Assembly: GCA_030040865.1 (NCBI GenBank)
Contig: JASHSX010000006.1
Span: 1-8,776, forward strand
Length of the DNA: 8,776 nucleotides
Direction of reading: 5' to 3'
Source of the DNA: Thermoplasmata archaeon
GTDB taxonomy: Archaea; Thermoplasmatota; Thermoplasmata; Lutacidiplasmatales; UBA184
The notes beneath the pieces were generated by a model. It searched no databases and was not told where the DNA came from. It saw only the letters and a list, made by a program, of their open reading frames with translations. Below, piece after piece: positions 1 through 6,553 of the stretch. The position numbers and the translations under genes are program-made. Position 1 is the first letter of the stretch; each line of letters starts with the position of its first letter.

Positions 1-974
1 GCGAGCTTCGCGGCGACGTAGGCGAGCGGGTAGCCGGTCGCCTTGCTCGCGAGCGCGCTCGAGCGCGAGAGTCGGGCGTTGATCTCGATCGCGTAGTACT
101 CCTCGCTCGCGGGGTCGAGGCAGAACTGGATGTTGCACTCGCCGACGATGCCGCAGACCTCGACGGCCCGCAGGGCCGCCTTCCGCAGCATCTGGTACTC
201 GGCGTCGGTGAGCGTCTGGCTGGGGGCGACGACGACGTTGTCGCCCGTGTGGACGCGCATCCCGAGCACATTCTCCATGTTGCAGACCGTGAGCGTGTTC
301 CCCCTCGCGTCGCGGACGACCTCGTACTCGAGCTGCTTGAACGATCCCACGTACCGCTCGAGCAGCACCTGGCCGACCGGGCTCGCCCGCAGCCCGCGAC
401 CGACCACGTCGGCGAGCTCGCTGCGGTCGCGCGCGACGCCGCCGCCCTTGCCGCCGAGGGTGTAGGCGACGCGGATCATCACGGGATAGCCGAGCTCCTG
501 GGCCGCAGCGAGCGCCTCGGCGTAGGAGTAGACGGCGCGGCTCGGCAGGGTCGGCACCTTGGCGCGCGCCATCGCGCGGACGAACCGGGCCCGGTCCTCG
601 GTCGCCTTGATCCCCACGAGCGGGGTGCCGAGGACCCGGGTCTGCGTGCGCTTGAGGATCCCCTGGTCCGAGAGCGCCACCCCGCAGTTGAGCGCGGTCT
701 GGCCCCCGAAGGAGAGGAGCAGGCCGTCCGGCCGCTCGGCCTCGAGGATCGGCGCGACGAACTCGGGGACGAGCGGCTGGAAGTAGACCCGGCCGTGCTT
801 CGGCGGATCGGTCTGGAGCGTTGCGATGTTCGGGTTCACCACGACGGCGTAGACGCCCTCCTCTTCGAGCGCCTTCAGGCACTGGCTCCCGGAGTAGTCG
901 AACTCGCCGGCCTCCCCGATCTTGAGCGCCCCGCTCCCCAGCAGGACGACCTTCTGGGGCAACGGGCGGTTCAT
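1..974 (-). CDS. carB: Carbamoyl-phosphate synthase large subunit, N-terminal part (cut by window start)
   Basis: Large, ATP-using subunit of carbamoyl-phosphate synthase, which makes carbamoyl phosphate from bicarbonate, ATP and glutamine-derived ammonia for pyrimidines and arginine. Only the first 324 codons are in the window; the family is usually about 1,050-1,080 residues. Visible parts are the N-terminal pre-ATP-grasp segment with GSGALKIGEAGEFDYSGSQ (residues 13-31), NPNIAT (47-52), SFGGQTALN (88-96), the glycine-rich ATP-grasp loop TLGGKGGG (172-179), HTGD (242-245) and EINARLSRSSALASKATGYP (297-316) with the metal-binding Glu/Asn/Arg set. The wording (ALKIGEAGEFDYSGSQ, INARLSRSS) resembles the eukaryotic CAD-like branch rather than the E. 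coli form (IVIGQACEFDYSGTQ). The ATG at 974 overlaps the carA stop as ATGA and has an AGGTGA Shine-Dalgarno inside carA. Expression is therefore likely coupled to carA. The identification is secure. Confidence 0.96.
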   Translation of the reverse strand, partial: MNRPLPQKVVLLGSGALKIGEAGEFDYSGSQCLKALEEEGVYAVVVNPNIATLQTDPPKHGRVYFQPLVPEFVAPILEAERPDGLLLSFGGQTALNCGVALSDQGILKRTQTRVLGTPLVGIKATEDRARFVRAMARAKVPTLPSRAVYSYAEALAAAQELGYPVMIRVAYTLGGKGGGVARDRSELADVVGRGLRASPVGQVLLERYVGSFKQLEYEVVRDARGNTLTVCNMENVLGMRVHTGDNVVVAPSQTLTDAEYQMLRKAALRAVEVCGIVGECNIQFCLDPASEEYYAIEINARLSRSSALASKATGYPLAYVAAKL

Positions 975-2116
975 CGCCGGCGCCTCACCTTCGCGACGAA
1001 CCGGTCGAAGGCGAACCCGGCCTCCTGCGGGCCCGGATGGCCCTCGGGGTGCCCCTGGAGCGCGAGAAGGTGGCCCGACCGGTCGCGGAACCCCTCGAGG
1101 GTCCCGTCGTCGGGGTTCGTCGCCCACGGCTCGAGGCCCGAGCCCTGGAGGGACGCGGGGTCGACGGCGTAGCCGTGGTTCTCGCTGACGATGAGCGCCC
1201 GCCCGTCCGAGAACCCGATCGTCTTGTTCTGCCCCCGGTGGCCGTACTTGAGCTTGAACGTGGTCGCGCCCCGGGAGAGCGCGAGCAGCTGGTGCCCGAG
1301 ACAGATCCCGAGCGTCGGCAGCTCGCGGTTCGCGGGCCGCCCCAGCTCCTCGATCGTGACCGCGAGGTCCGCGGGGTCGCCGGGCCCGTTGCCGACGAGC
1401 AGACCCGAGACGCGGCGCCCCTCCCACTTCCGGGGCACCTCGTGGTCGTAGGGGAGGCGCAGGACCGACGCCCCCCGGTCCAGGACGGCGCGCAGGATGC
1501 TCGCCTTGACGCCGCAATCGAGGACCGCCACGGTCGGTCCGCCGCGGCGCTCGATCAGCGTCGGCGCTTTCGGGGCCACCTGGGCCATGTAGTTCTCGTC
1601 GTCGTACGCCGGCGCGCGGGCGATCGCCTGGGCGAGCTCGGGGTCGCCGGGCCGCTCGTCGGGGGCGTGGACGTCGATCACGCCGCGCAGCACGCCGCGC
1701 GAGCGCAGGTGCTCGGTGAGCCGGCGCGTGTCGACGCCGGCGACCCCGCCGACGCCCTCGTCCGCGAGCCACCGCTCGAGCGTCCGGTGGGAGCCCCAGT
1801 GGTTCGGGCGCGTCGTGCCGCGGACGACGACGCCGCGCACCTGGAGCTCGGCGCTCTCGAGCGCGGGAAGTCCGTAGCCGTCGCGCGCGCCGGCGGCCGG
1901 GACGCCGTAGTTGCCGAGCAGCGGGTAGGTGAACGTGAGGATCTGGCCGCGGAACGACGGGTCCGTGAGGGACTCCGGGTAGCCGACCATCCCGGTGGTG
2001 AAGACGACCTCGCCGACCCGACGGCTCAACGCACCGAGGCCCCGGCCGTCGAAGCGCGTCCCGTCTTCGAGAAAGAGCGTGCCCCCCAGCGCGTCGGGTT
2101 CGGCGCGGTGGACCAC
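971..2116 (-). CDS. carA: Carbamoyl-phosphate synthase small (glutaminase) subunit
   Basis: Glutamine amidotransferase subunit that hydrolyses glutamine and passes ammonia to CarB. It has 381 residues, almost the E. coli length. The N-terminal small-chain domain begins at LFLEDGTRFDG (about residues 15-25). The class I glutaminase domain fills the C-terminal half: nucleophile Cys272 in LGICLGHQ, then KYGHRGQN, SENHGYAVD, and the His356/Glu358 pair in QGHPEGHPGP. The usual motif there is QYHPE or QFHPE, so the glycine before the catalytic His is a small oddity. The start is a GTG at 2116. No other ATG, GTG or TTG occurs in frame before the upstream stop near 2165, and it places the conserved N-terminus correctly. 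The stop overlaps the carB ATG by four bases, so carA is the first gene of a carAB operon reading out of the window. Confidence 0.96.
   Translation of the reverse strand: MVHRAEPDALGGTLFLEDGTRFDGRGLGALSRRVGEVVFTTGMVGYPESLTDPSFRGQILTFTYPLLGNYGVPAAGARDGYGLPALESAELQVRGVVVRGTTRPNHWGSHRTLERWLADEGVGGVAGVDTRRLTEHLRSRGVLRGVIDVHAPDERPGDPELAQAIARAPAYDDENYMAQVAPKAPTLIERRGGPTVAVLDCGVKASILRAVLDRGASVLRLPYDHEVPRKWEGRRVSGLLVGNGPGDPADLAVTIEELGRPANRELPTLGICLGHQLLALSRGATTFKLKYGHRGQNKTIGFSDGRALIVSENHGYAVDPASLQGSGLEPWATNPDDGTLEGFRDRSGHLLALQGHPEGHPGPQEAGFAFDRFVAKVRRRR
983..990 (-). promoter_or_regulatory. Ribosome binding site of carB inside the end of carA
   Basis: Read on the minus strand, AGGTGAGG lies eight bases before the carB ATG at 974. 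It matches the canonical complement of the 3' end of 16S rRNA (GGAGGTGA). It supports the ATG start and independent loading or re-initiation of ribosomes on carB. Confidence 0.55.
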
Positions 2117-2156
2117 GGGCGTGAAGAACCCGAGGTCGAAGAGGAGTGGCCTCGCG

Positions 2157-2167
2157 CTTAAGATTTA
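2157..2167 (-). promoter_or_regulatory. TATA-like element for carAB
   Basis: On the minus strand this reads TAAATCTTAAG, one of the few AT-rich patches in the region. Its centre is about 46 bases upstream of the carA GTG, so a start site about 26 bases further on would give a leader of roughly 20 bases. No Shine-Dalgarno is evident in that leader. The 134-base divergent gap (2117-2250) between carA and the flavoprotein gene holds this patch and the one at 2221-2230; I see nothing else in it. The assignment rests on composition and spacing only. Confidence 0.35.
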
Positions 2168-2220
2168 CCGTCGCGCGCGACGCACGACGCTCACCGGAGC
2201 GTCCCGCCGGGCCCGCGAGC

Positions 2221-2230
2221 CATCAAATCC
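2221..2230 (+). promoter_or_regulatory. TATA-like element for the thioredoxin-reductase-like gene
   Basis: The AT-rich patch CATCAAATCC is centred about 25 bases before the GTG at 2251. That is the spacing expected when transcription starts at or next to the start codon (leaderless mRNA). No Shine-Dalgarno is visible before the GTG. The match to a TATA consensus is weak. Confidence 0.3.
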
Positions 2231-2250
2231 CCGTCCCGCGTGGCGCATCG

Positions 2251-3246
2251 GTGCCCGGCTTCGCCCGTCTCAAGGACTCCTACGACCTCGTGATCGTCGG
2301 CGGCGGGCACGCCGGACTGCAGGCCGGCCTCAAGGCCGCGCTGCTCGGCCAGACGGCGGCCCTCCTCGACCGCGGGCCGAAGTACTCGCGATCGTACTAC
2401 GCGCCGACGATGGACAACATCCCGGGGTTCCCCGAGGGGATCTCCGGGCACAAGCTCCTCGACCTCCAGATCGCCGCGGTCCGTCGCGCGGAGGAGGCCG
2501 TCGGCTACTTCACGCCCGCGCGGGCCGGCCGCGTCGAGCGGACGGAGACCGGCTTCGCCGTCACCTTCGAGTGGCTCAAGCAGGAGCACGTCGCCCGCGG
2601 GCGCGCGCTCGTCCTCGCCCTGGGCGTCGTCGACCGGATCCCCGAGGTCGCCGGGAAGATCGACACCATCTTCCCGTGGGCGAACCAGGGGATCGTCGAC
2701 TTCTGCATCCTGTGCGACGGCCACCAGCTCACGGGAAAGTCCGTGGCCGTGATCGGGCACGACGCCTTCGCGGTCCGCACGGCGCTCGACATCCTCCACT
2801 TCCGGCCGACGTCCGTCCACCTCTTGACGCACGGTCGCCCGCTCCTCGACGGGACGCCCGAACCCGACGCGAGCGCCCTGCGGGCCGCGCTCGGGGAACA
2901 CGGGATCGGTTCGACCGAGAGCCCGATGGCCGGGTTCGACGAGATCCGTGAGCACCGCTTCGGCGTCCGGTTCGCGGACGGCTCCCACCGCTCGTTCGAC
3001 CGCGGCTTCTCGGCGCTCGGCTGGTACGACATGCACGACGCGATTCCCCGCGCGCTCGGCTGCCGGTTCGATCCCGACGGCTACGTCGTCACCGACGAGG
3101 ACTGCCGCGCGATCGCCGACGCGACGGGCGAGCCGATCCCCGGTCTCTACGCGGTCGGGGACCTGCGCAACGGCTGGAACCAGATCCCCGAGGCGTGGGC
3201 GACGGCCGAGCGGGCCGTGATCCACGCCTACGCGAGCTATCTGTAG
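2251..3246 (+). CDS. Thioredoxin-reductase-like FAD-dependent disulfide oxidoreductase with non-canonical NAD(P) site
   Basis: Two-domain flavoprotein of the low-molecular-weight thioredoxin reductase family, 331 residues. The FAD-binding fold opens at YDLVIVGGGHAG (11-22) and closes at GLYAVGD (298-304). The redox pair Cys152-x-x-Cys155 sits in FCILCDGHQ, the position of CATCDG in ordinary enzymes, so dithiol/disulfide chemistry is likely. The nucleotide domain is unusual: the expected GGGDSA reads VIGHDAFAV (167-175), and the HRRxxxR segment that binds the NADPH 2'-phosphate is replaced by LLTHGRPLLDG (191-201). The reductant may therefore not be NADPH. Family precedents are the Thermoplasma enzyme, which does not use NADPH, and ferredoxin- or flavin-dependent relatives. 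The frame stays open upstream to a GTG at 2146. I prefer GTG 2251 because the flavin fold follows within ten residues and a TATA-like patch lies 25 bases upstream. The gene is monocistronic and divergent from carAB. Its substrate is unknown. Confidence 0.85.
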   Translation: MPGFARLKDSYDLVIVGGGHAGLQAGLKAALLGQTAALLDRGPKYSRSYYAPTMDNIPGFPEGISGHKLLDLQIAAVRRAEEAVGYFTPARAGRVERTETGFAVTFEWLKQEHVARGRALVLALGVVDRIPEVAGKIDTIFPWANQGIVDFCILCDGHQLTGKSVAVIGHDAFAVRTALDILHFRPTSVHLLTHGRPLLDGTPEPDASALRAALGEHGIGSTESPMAGFDEIREHRFGVRFADGSHRSFDRGFSALGWYDMHDAIPRALGCRFDPDGYVVTDEDCRAIADATGEPIPGLYAVGDLRNGWNQIPEAWATAERAVIHAYASYL

Positions 3247-3255
3247 ACCCGGCCC

Positions 3256-3999
3256 CTAGCGGGCGGCGGCCGCGGGCAGCACGTCCAGCTGCCGCGCCAG
3301 CTCGGGGAGGTCCTTCGCGACGGCGGCCGCGCCGGCGGCCAGGAAACGGTCCGCGGTCATCGCCGAGGCGGGCCCCTCGCTCGGGTCGGGGAGGACCGCG
3401 TAGAAGCGGACGTGCGCGGCGACCGCGCACTCGGCGTCCAAAAGGTGGTCGCCGACGTAGACGGCCCGGTCGATGGGGACCTGCATCTCGCGGAGCAGGT
3501 GGAGGAGCGACTCGGGGGACGGCTTCGCCGGTCCCTCGGCGCTGCGGCTCCTCAAGTACCCGAAGAACGGCGCGAGCCCGGTGCGGTTGAGCGCCGCCCG
3601 CGCGAACGGCTCGGAAGCGCGGGTCAAGAGGCCGATGCGGAACCCCCGGTCGGTGAGCGCGCGCAGGAGCGGCTCCGCGCCCGCCCGCGGGAGCGTGCGC
3701 GGGAGCGCCTCCATCTCGATGGCGTCGATCGTCTTTCGGTACTCGGCCTCGAAACGGTACAGCGTCCCGTCCGGAGCGCCGGAGTTGTGGATCTCGTCGC
3801 GGCTCGCCTCGATGATCTTGTGGATCGGGAGCTCGAGCGAGAGCCGGCCCGGCGGCACTCCGCAGCGCTCGGCGACCCGGATCACCTCGACCCGCATCCG
3901 GCGGAAGTCGTGGTGCGAGAGGACGAGGGTCCCGTCCAGGTCGAAGGCGACCCCGAGCAACGGCTCGAGGAAGTGCGGCGTCGCGTCCCGGGGCGGCAC
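3256..3999 (-). CDS. HAD-superfamily hydrolase (phosphoglycolate phosphatase-like)
   Basis: A 247-residue cytosolic phosphatase with all four HAD motifs. Motif I is FDLDGTL with nucleophile Asp20 and Asp22; motif II is LLTRAS with Thr126; motif III is Lys159 in AKPSPES; motif IV is YVGDHLLDAE with Asp184 and Asp188, the Mg2+ ligands. The roughly 85 residues between motifs I and II form a helical C1-type cap, as in phosphoglycolate phosphatase and beta-phosphoglucomutase relatives. The cap sets substrate choice and I cannot read a substrate from it. The GTG start at 3999 is supported by an AGGAGG just upstream. The gene follows the methyltransferase on the same strand after 73 bases but has its own candidate promoter, so membership of the CHAD-methyltransferase unit is uncertain. 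It converges on the flavoprotein gene with only 9 bases between the stops. Confidence 0.88.
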   Translation of the reverse strand: MPPRDATPHFLEPLLGVAFDLDGTLVLSHHDFRRMRVEVIRVAERCGVPPGRLSLELPIHKIIEASRDEIHNSGAPDGTLYRFEAEYRKTIDAIEMEALPRTLPRAGAEPLLRALTDRGFRIGLLTRASEPFARAALNRTGLAPFFGYLRSRSAEGPAKPSPESLLHLLREMQVPIDRAVYVGDHLLDAECAVAAHVRFYAVLPDPSEGPASAMTADRFLAAGAAAVAKDLPELARQLDVLPAAAAR

Positions 4000-4003
4000 G
4001 TCC

Positions 4004-4009
4004 CCTCCT
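4004..4009 (-). promoter_or_regulatory. Ribosome binding site of the HAD phosphatase
   Basis: AGGAGG on the minus strand lies four bases before the GTG at 3999, a slightly short but usable spacing. It decides the start and shows that this gene is translated from a leadered message, unlike some of its neighbours. Confidence 0.5.
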
Positions 4010-4034
4010 GCCGGCCTCGAAGGCGCGTCGAGGT

Positions 4035-4043
4035 AGGTTAAGG
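4035..4043 (-). promoter_or_regulatory. Possible TATA-like element for the HAD phosphatase
   Basis: CCTTAACCT on the minus strand lies in the 73-base gap after the methyltransferase stop, about 40 bases before the GTG at 3999. With the usual spacing, transcription would start about 14 bases before the gene, leaving room for the AGGAGG. The evidence is composition and position only. It may be a weak internal promoter. Confidence 0.3.
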
Positions 4044-4072
4044 GTTTCCTTCGACCGGCACCGATCGCTCCG

Positions 4073-5581
4073 TCACGCGGCCGAGCGCGAACGTTCGAGG
4101 GTCACGATCGACTCCCGCAGCTCGAAGGAGCGGCGCTGCCCGCTGCGTCGGGTCCGGGCGACCTCGACCGAGACGATCGAAAAGCCGACCGACGCCCCGA
4201 TCCGCGCGAGGAGGAGGTCGCCCGGCACGTACGTCCCGGCGAGGAGCGAGTCGCCGACGACGAGCACGAACCGTCCGCCGGGTCGGAGCGCCGAGTACGT
4301 CCCGCGCAGGACGGGAAGGAGGTCGGCGAAGTACCGGTGCACGACCGCGTGGACGTCGTCCCGCCGGTACGATCCCTTCCGGTCGACGTTCTCCCGGATG
4401 CGCGCGAGGATCTCGGGGAGCCACGGGTCGGGCGACCGCGCAGGGTCGAGGAACGCCCGGGTCTCGGAGCGCGGGAGGTTGTCGCAGGCGACCTCCGCGC
4501 TCCGCAGCGCCGCGAGGTCCGCGTACGAGCGCGCGTAGCCGAGCCACGCGAGGTCGAGCTTGTAGTTCATCACGTAGTCCATGCCGTTCACGTAGGGGGG
4601 GCTCGTCACCGCGAGGTCGACCGACCGCTCGGGCCAGCGCGCCCGTCGGGCGTCCTCCGCTCGGACGGTGGCGGGCGGACCCCACGCGGCCCGCTCGGTC
4701 GCGATCGCCGCGAGATCGTCGGCCATCGTGCGCACGGCCGCGTCGAACCGGTCGAGCGGGAGCGGCCCGCCCGTCGCCGGTCGGCGCTCGTAGCCGAGGC
4801 ATGGCGACCGGTGGAGCCGGCTCGACGGGATCAGGATGCGGCCGAATGCCAGCCTAAGGGCGTCCGCGACGCGTTCCCCTTCCGGCGGGAGCCGGTCGCG
4901 CAACCGGGCGAGCGCCGCCAGGGCGTCCGGCGAGAACTGGCGGCGGGTCTCCCGGAGGAACGGGAGACGACCCGGCGGGCCCCCCGACGCGGCACGGCGG
5001 ACGCGCGCTGCATCACGGAGGAGCCGGACCGGGTCGATCTCGAAGTCGGTCTTCACCCGGGCCGCGAGCACGGCCGGACGGAGGAGCTCGGTCCCCCACG
5101 CGCGCGCGCCCGCGCGCCGGGCCTCGACGAGCGTGGTGCCGCTCCCGGCGAACGGGTCGAGGACGGTGGCTCCGCCCGGAAGGTCGCGCTCGTCGAGGAC
5201 CGATCGGACGAACTCGGCCGAGTAGCCCTGGACGTACGGCCACCAGCGGTGCACGGGCAGCGCGTCGTTGGCCCGGAACGTGATCGGGCCGGCGTCGCGG
5301 CCGAGCTCGATGCCGTTCTCCCGGCGGAACCGCTCCACGTAAGCGGCGGGTTCGATGAAGTCCCCGCGGTCGTCGAGCCGCTCGAACGACCGAAGGACCC
5401 AGAGTCCGCGGCCCATGCGGAGCACGTCGCCGTCGCGCCGAAGCCGATCGAGCTCCCGCTCGACCGAGAGCGGGCTCGTCGCGAGTCGGGCCGCCAGCTG
5501 CCGCACCGTGGCGCCGATCGCGCCGGTCTCCCCCAGCGCGGACTTGATCGAGGCCTCGGCCGGACCGACCGACTCGCTCAC
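4073..5581 (-). CDS. DNA methyltransferase (N4-cytosine/N6-adenine type) with N-terminal winged-helix-like domain
   Basis: S-adenosylmethionine-dependent amino-methyltransferase, 502 residues from GTG 5581. Residues about 8-66 (repeated helices, then GDVLRMGRGLWVL) look like a winged-helix domain. The AdoMet motif I is DPFAGSGTT (142-150). The catalytic motif IV is TSPPY (326-330), followed by VNGMDYVMNYKLDLAWLG; the SPPY form is commonest in N4-cytosine enzymes. The order is motif I before IV, opposite to the usual beta-class order, with about 175 residues between them, possibly the target-recognition region. GRFVLVVGDS (436-445) looks like a late strand of the Rossmann-like fold. I chose GTG 5581 because it overlaps the CHAD stop as GTGA, with a purine-rich GGGGGGAAGG just upstream; the frame also extends to GTG 5620. 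No restriction endonuclease is visible nearby, so it looks like an orphan methylase. An RNA target (Trm11-like) is less likely given TSPPY and no THUMP domain. Confidence 0.82.
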   Translation of the reverse strand: MSESVGPAEASIKSALGETGAIGATVRQLAARLATSPLSVERELDRLRRDGDVLRMGRGLWVLRSFERLDDRGDFIEPAAYVERFRRENGIELGRDAGPITFRANDALPVHRWWPYVQGYSAEFVRSVLDERDLPGGATVLDPFAGSGTTLVEARRAGARAWGTELLRPAVLAARVKTDFEIDPVRLLRDAARVRRAASGGPPGRLPFLRETRRQFSPDALAALARLRDRLPPEGERVADALRLAFGRILIPSSRLHRSPCLGYERRPATGGPLPLDRFDAAVRTMADDLAAIATERAAWGPPATVRAEDARRARWPERSVDLAVTSPPYVNGMDYVMNYKLDLAWLGYARSYADLAALRSAEVACDNLPRSETRAFLDPARSPDPWLPEILARIRENVDRKGSYRRDDVHAVVHRYFADLLPVLRGTYSALRPGGRFVLVVGDSLLAGTYVPGDLLLARIGASVGFSIVSVEVARTRRSGQRRSFELRESIVTLERSRSAA

Positions 5582-6471
5582 GACCGCCTTCCCCCCGATC
5601 GGGAGCGCCGCACGGCCCACAGCGGCCCCGGTTTCTTCTCGAGCAGGACGAGGAGCTCGGCCCTAAGCCGGCGCCGCTCGTCACGCAGCGACCGGGCCCA
5701 CGAGGTCTCCTTCACGTCGGGGCCGAGCCCGGCCAACGTGACGTCGAGGTCGTGGAGGCGTCCGAGGTCGGTCTGGAGGCGACGGATCGGCGCGGAGAGC
5801 GGGCGGGCGTCCCCGGGGTCGAGGGCACCCCGCAGCGCGTTCACGTGACGGAGGCCGCGGACGCGGATGCGCAACCGATGGAGACGGGTGACGCTCGGCT
5901 TACGCCGGGCGGCCCGGTGCGCGCGACGGACCCGCTCCTCACCGGTCCCCTGCGCGTCCCCGAGGATCGCCCGCACGTCGCGCGCCCGGTAGCGGAGCCG
6001 CGGCCGGTGCCACTCCGCGCGGATCGCGGGGAACAGCCCTGCGGCCTGCTCGGCCCGCAAGAACGCCCGGAGGAGCTCGCGACCGGTCCGTGCGTCGTCG
6101 CGCAACCGCGTTCGGAACTGCCCCAGCTGGGCGAGCTCCTCCGACCCCCATGCGCGGCCGTCGACGTGCGCGAGGAGGTCGATCGTCACGTCGCGGTCCC
6201 GGATGCGGCCGGCGAGCCGGGCCAGTCGCTTGAGGCGGCGGTCCAACGGGCGCAGCCGCTCTCGCTCCCGGCGGGCGAGCGTCGACTCCCACACCCCGAG
6301 GGCCGTGCGGAGCCGGCGCAGCTCCCGGTGGAGCCGATGGAGGCTGCCGGCGGTCGGATGCGGCCGTGCGACGACGGCGTCGACCGCCGCGACGACGTCG
6401 GCGACGGTGCGGTCGAGCTCGCGAACGAGGGCGGCGGGAGAGACCGACCGACCGCCGCGCTCGAGGGCCAC
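5578..6471 (-). CDS. CHAD-domain protein (putative polyphosphate-binding)
   Basis: Arginine-rich all-helical protein with both halves of a CHAD domain. The first half has LHRLHRELRRLRTALGVWE and the RDRDVTIDLL turn; the second has LHRLRIRVRGLRHVNALRG and LGRLHDLDVTL. CHAD domains are known to bind polyphosphate through a basic surface and are often encoded near polyphosphate enzymes. Here the divergent neighbour is an exopolyphosphatase, which fits. I see no CYTH domain, signal peptide or membrane segment, so it is probably cytosolic, perhaps granule-associated. I give GTG 6471 as the start (297 residues): a TATA-like CTTACAAC lies 26 bases upstream, and the alternative 17-residue extension from ATG 6522 contains AT-ending codons (CTT ACA ACA) unlike the rest of the gene. 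ATG 6522 (314 residues) remains possible. The TGA overlaps the methyltransferase GTG, so the two are probably co-translated. Confidence 0.85.
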   Translation of the reverse strand: MALERGGRSVSPAALVRELDRTVADVVAAVDAVVARPHPTAGSLHRLHRELRRLRTALGVWESTLARRERERLRPLDRRLKRLARLAGRIRDRDVTIDLLAHVDGRAWGSEELAQLGQFRTRLRDDARTGRELLRAFLRAEQAAGLFPAIRAEWHRPRLRYRARDVRAILGDAQGTGEERVRRAHRAARRKPSVTRLHRLRIRVRGLRHVNALRGALDPGDARPLSAPIRRLQTDLGRLHDLDVTLAGLGPDVKETSWARSLRDERRRLRAELLVLLEKKPGPLWAVRRSRSGGRRS

Positions 6472-6493
6472 GACCGGCCGGAACGACGACCCT

Positions 6494-6501
6494 GTTGTAA
6501 G
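6494..6501 (-). promoter_or_regulatory. TATA-like element for the CHAD-methyltransferase unit
   Basis: CTTACAAC on the minus strand is centred about 26 bases before GTG 6471, consistent with leaderless transcription of the CHAD gene from that codon. If the CHAD start is ATG 6522 instead, this patch would lie inside the coding region. Confidence 0.35.
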
Positions 6502-6524
6502 CGGTTCGGCCCCGGACCCCATCC

Positions 6525-6531
6525 CTATTAG
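6525..6531 (+). promoter_or_regulatory. TATA-like element for the ppx-kinase unit
   Basis: CTATTAG is centred about 26 bases before the GTG at 6554, consistent with a leaderless archaeal transcript. A GGAG at 6541-6544, nine bases before the GTG, could serve as a weak Shine-Dalgarno if transcription starts earlier. It lies about 31 bases from the opposite-facing CHAD element, so the two promoters share one small divergent region. Confidence 0.4.
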
Positions 6532-6553
6532 AGAGCGAACGGAGTGCCCCCGC

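Noticed and set aside
1037..2161. Long plus-strand open frame opposite carA (374 codons)
   Set aside because: It is the antisense shadow of carA in very GC-rich DNA: low-complexity Arg/Glu/Pro/Val-rich translation, no domain, while carA has all catalytic motifs.
2146..2250. Thirty-five-residue N-terminal extension of the flavoprotein from GTG 2146
   Set aside because: It would cover the TATA-like patches of both divergent genes, and the flavin-binding fold begins directly after GTG 2251.
5099..5119. Alternating CG-rich run resembling a simple repeat
   Set aside because: It is explained by Arg/Ala codons of the methyltransferase frame in high-GC DNA; there is no larger repeat unit. I saw no CRISPR-like repeats anywhere in the window.
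5582..5620. Methyltransferase start at GTG 5620
   Set aside because: GTG 5581 makes a standard four-base GTGA overlap with the CHAD stop and sits after a purine-rich stretch. The extra 13 residues show no conserved feature.
4337..5848. Long plus-strand open frame (503 codons) opposite the methyltransferase and the end of CHAD
   Set aside because: It spans two real minus-strand genes, its translation is Arg/Glu/Pro-rich with no recognisable fold, and stops are rare by chance at this GC content.
6203..6553. Upstream extension of the ppx reading frame
   Set aside because: This part lies antisense to CHAD, is Arg/Ser-rich and has no domain. The family N-terminus begins near GTG 6554, which has its own TATA-like element.
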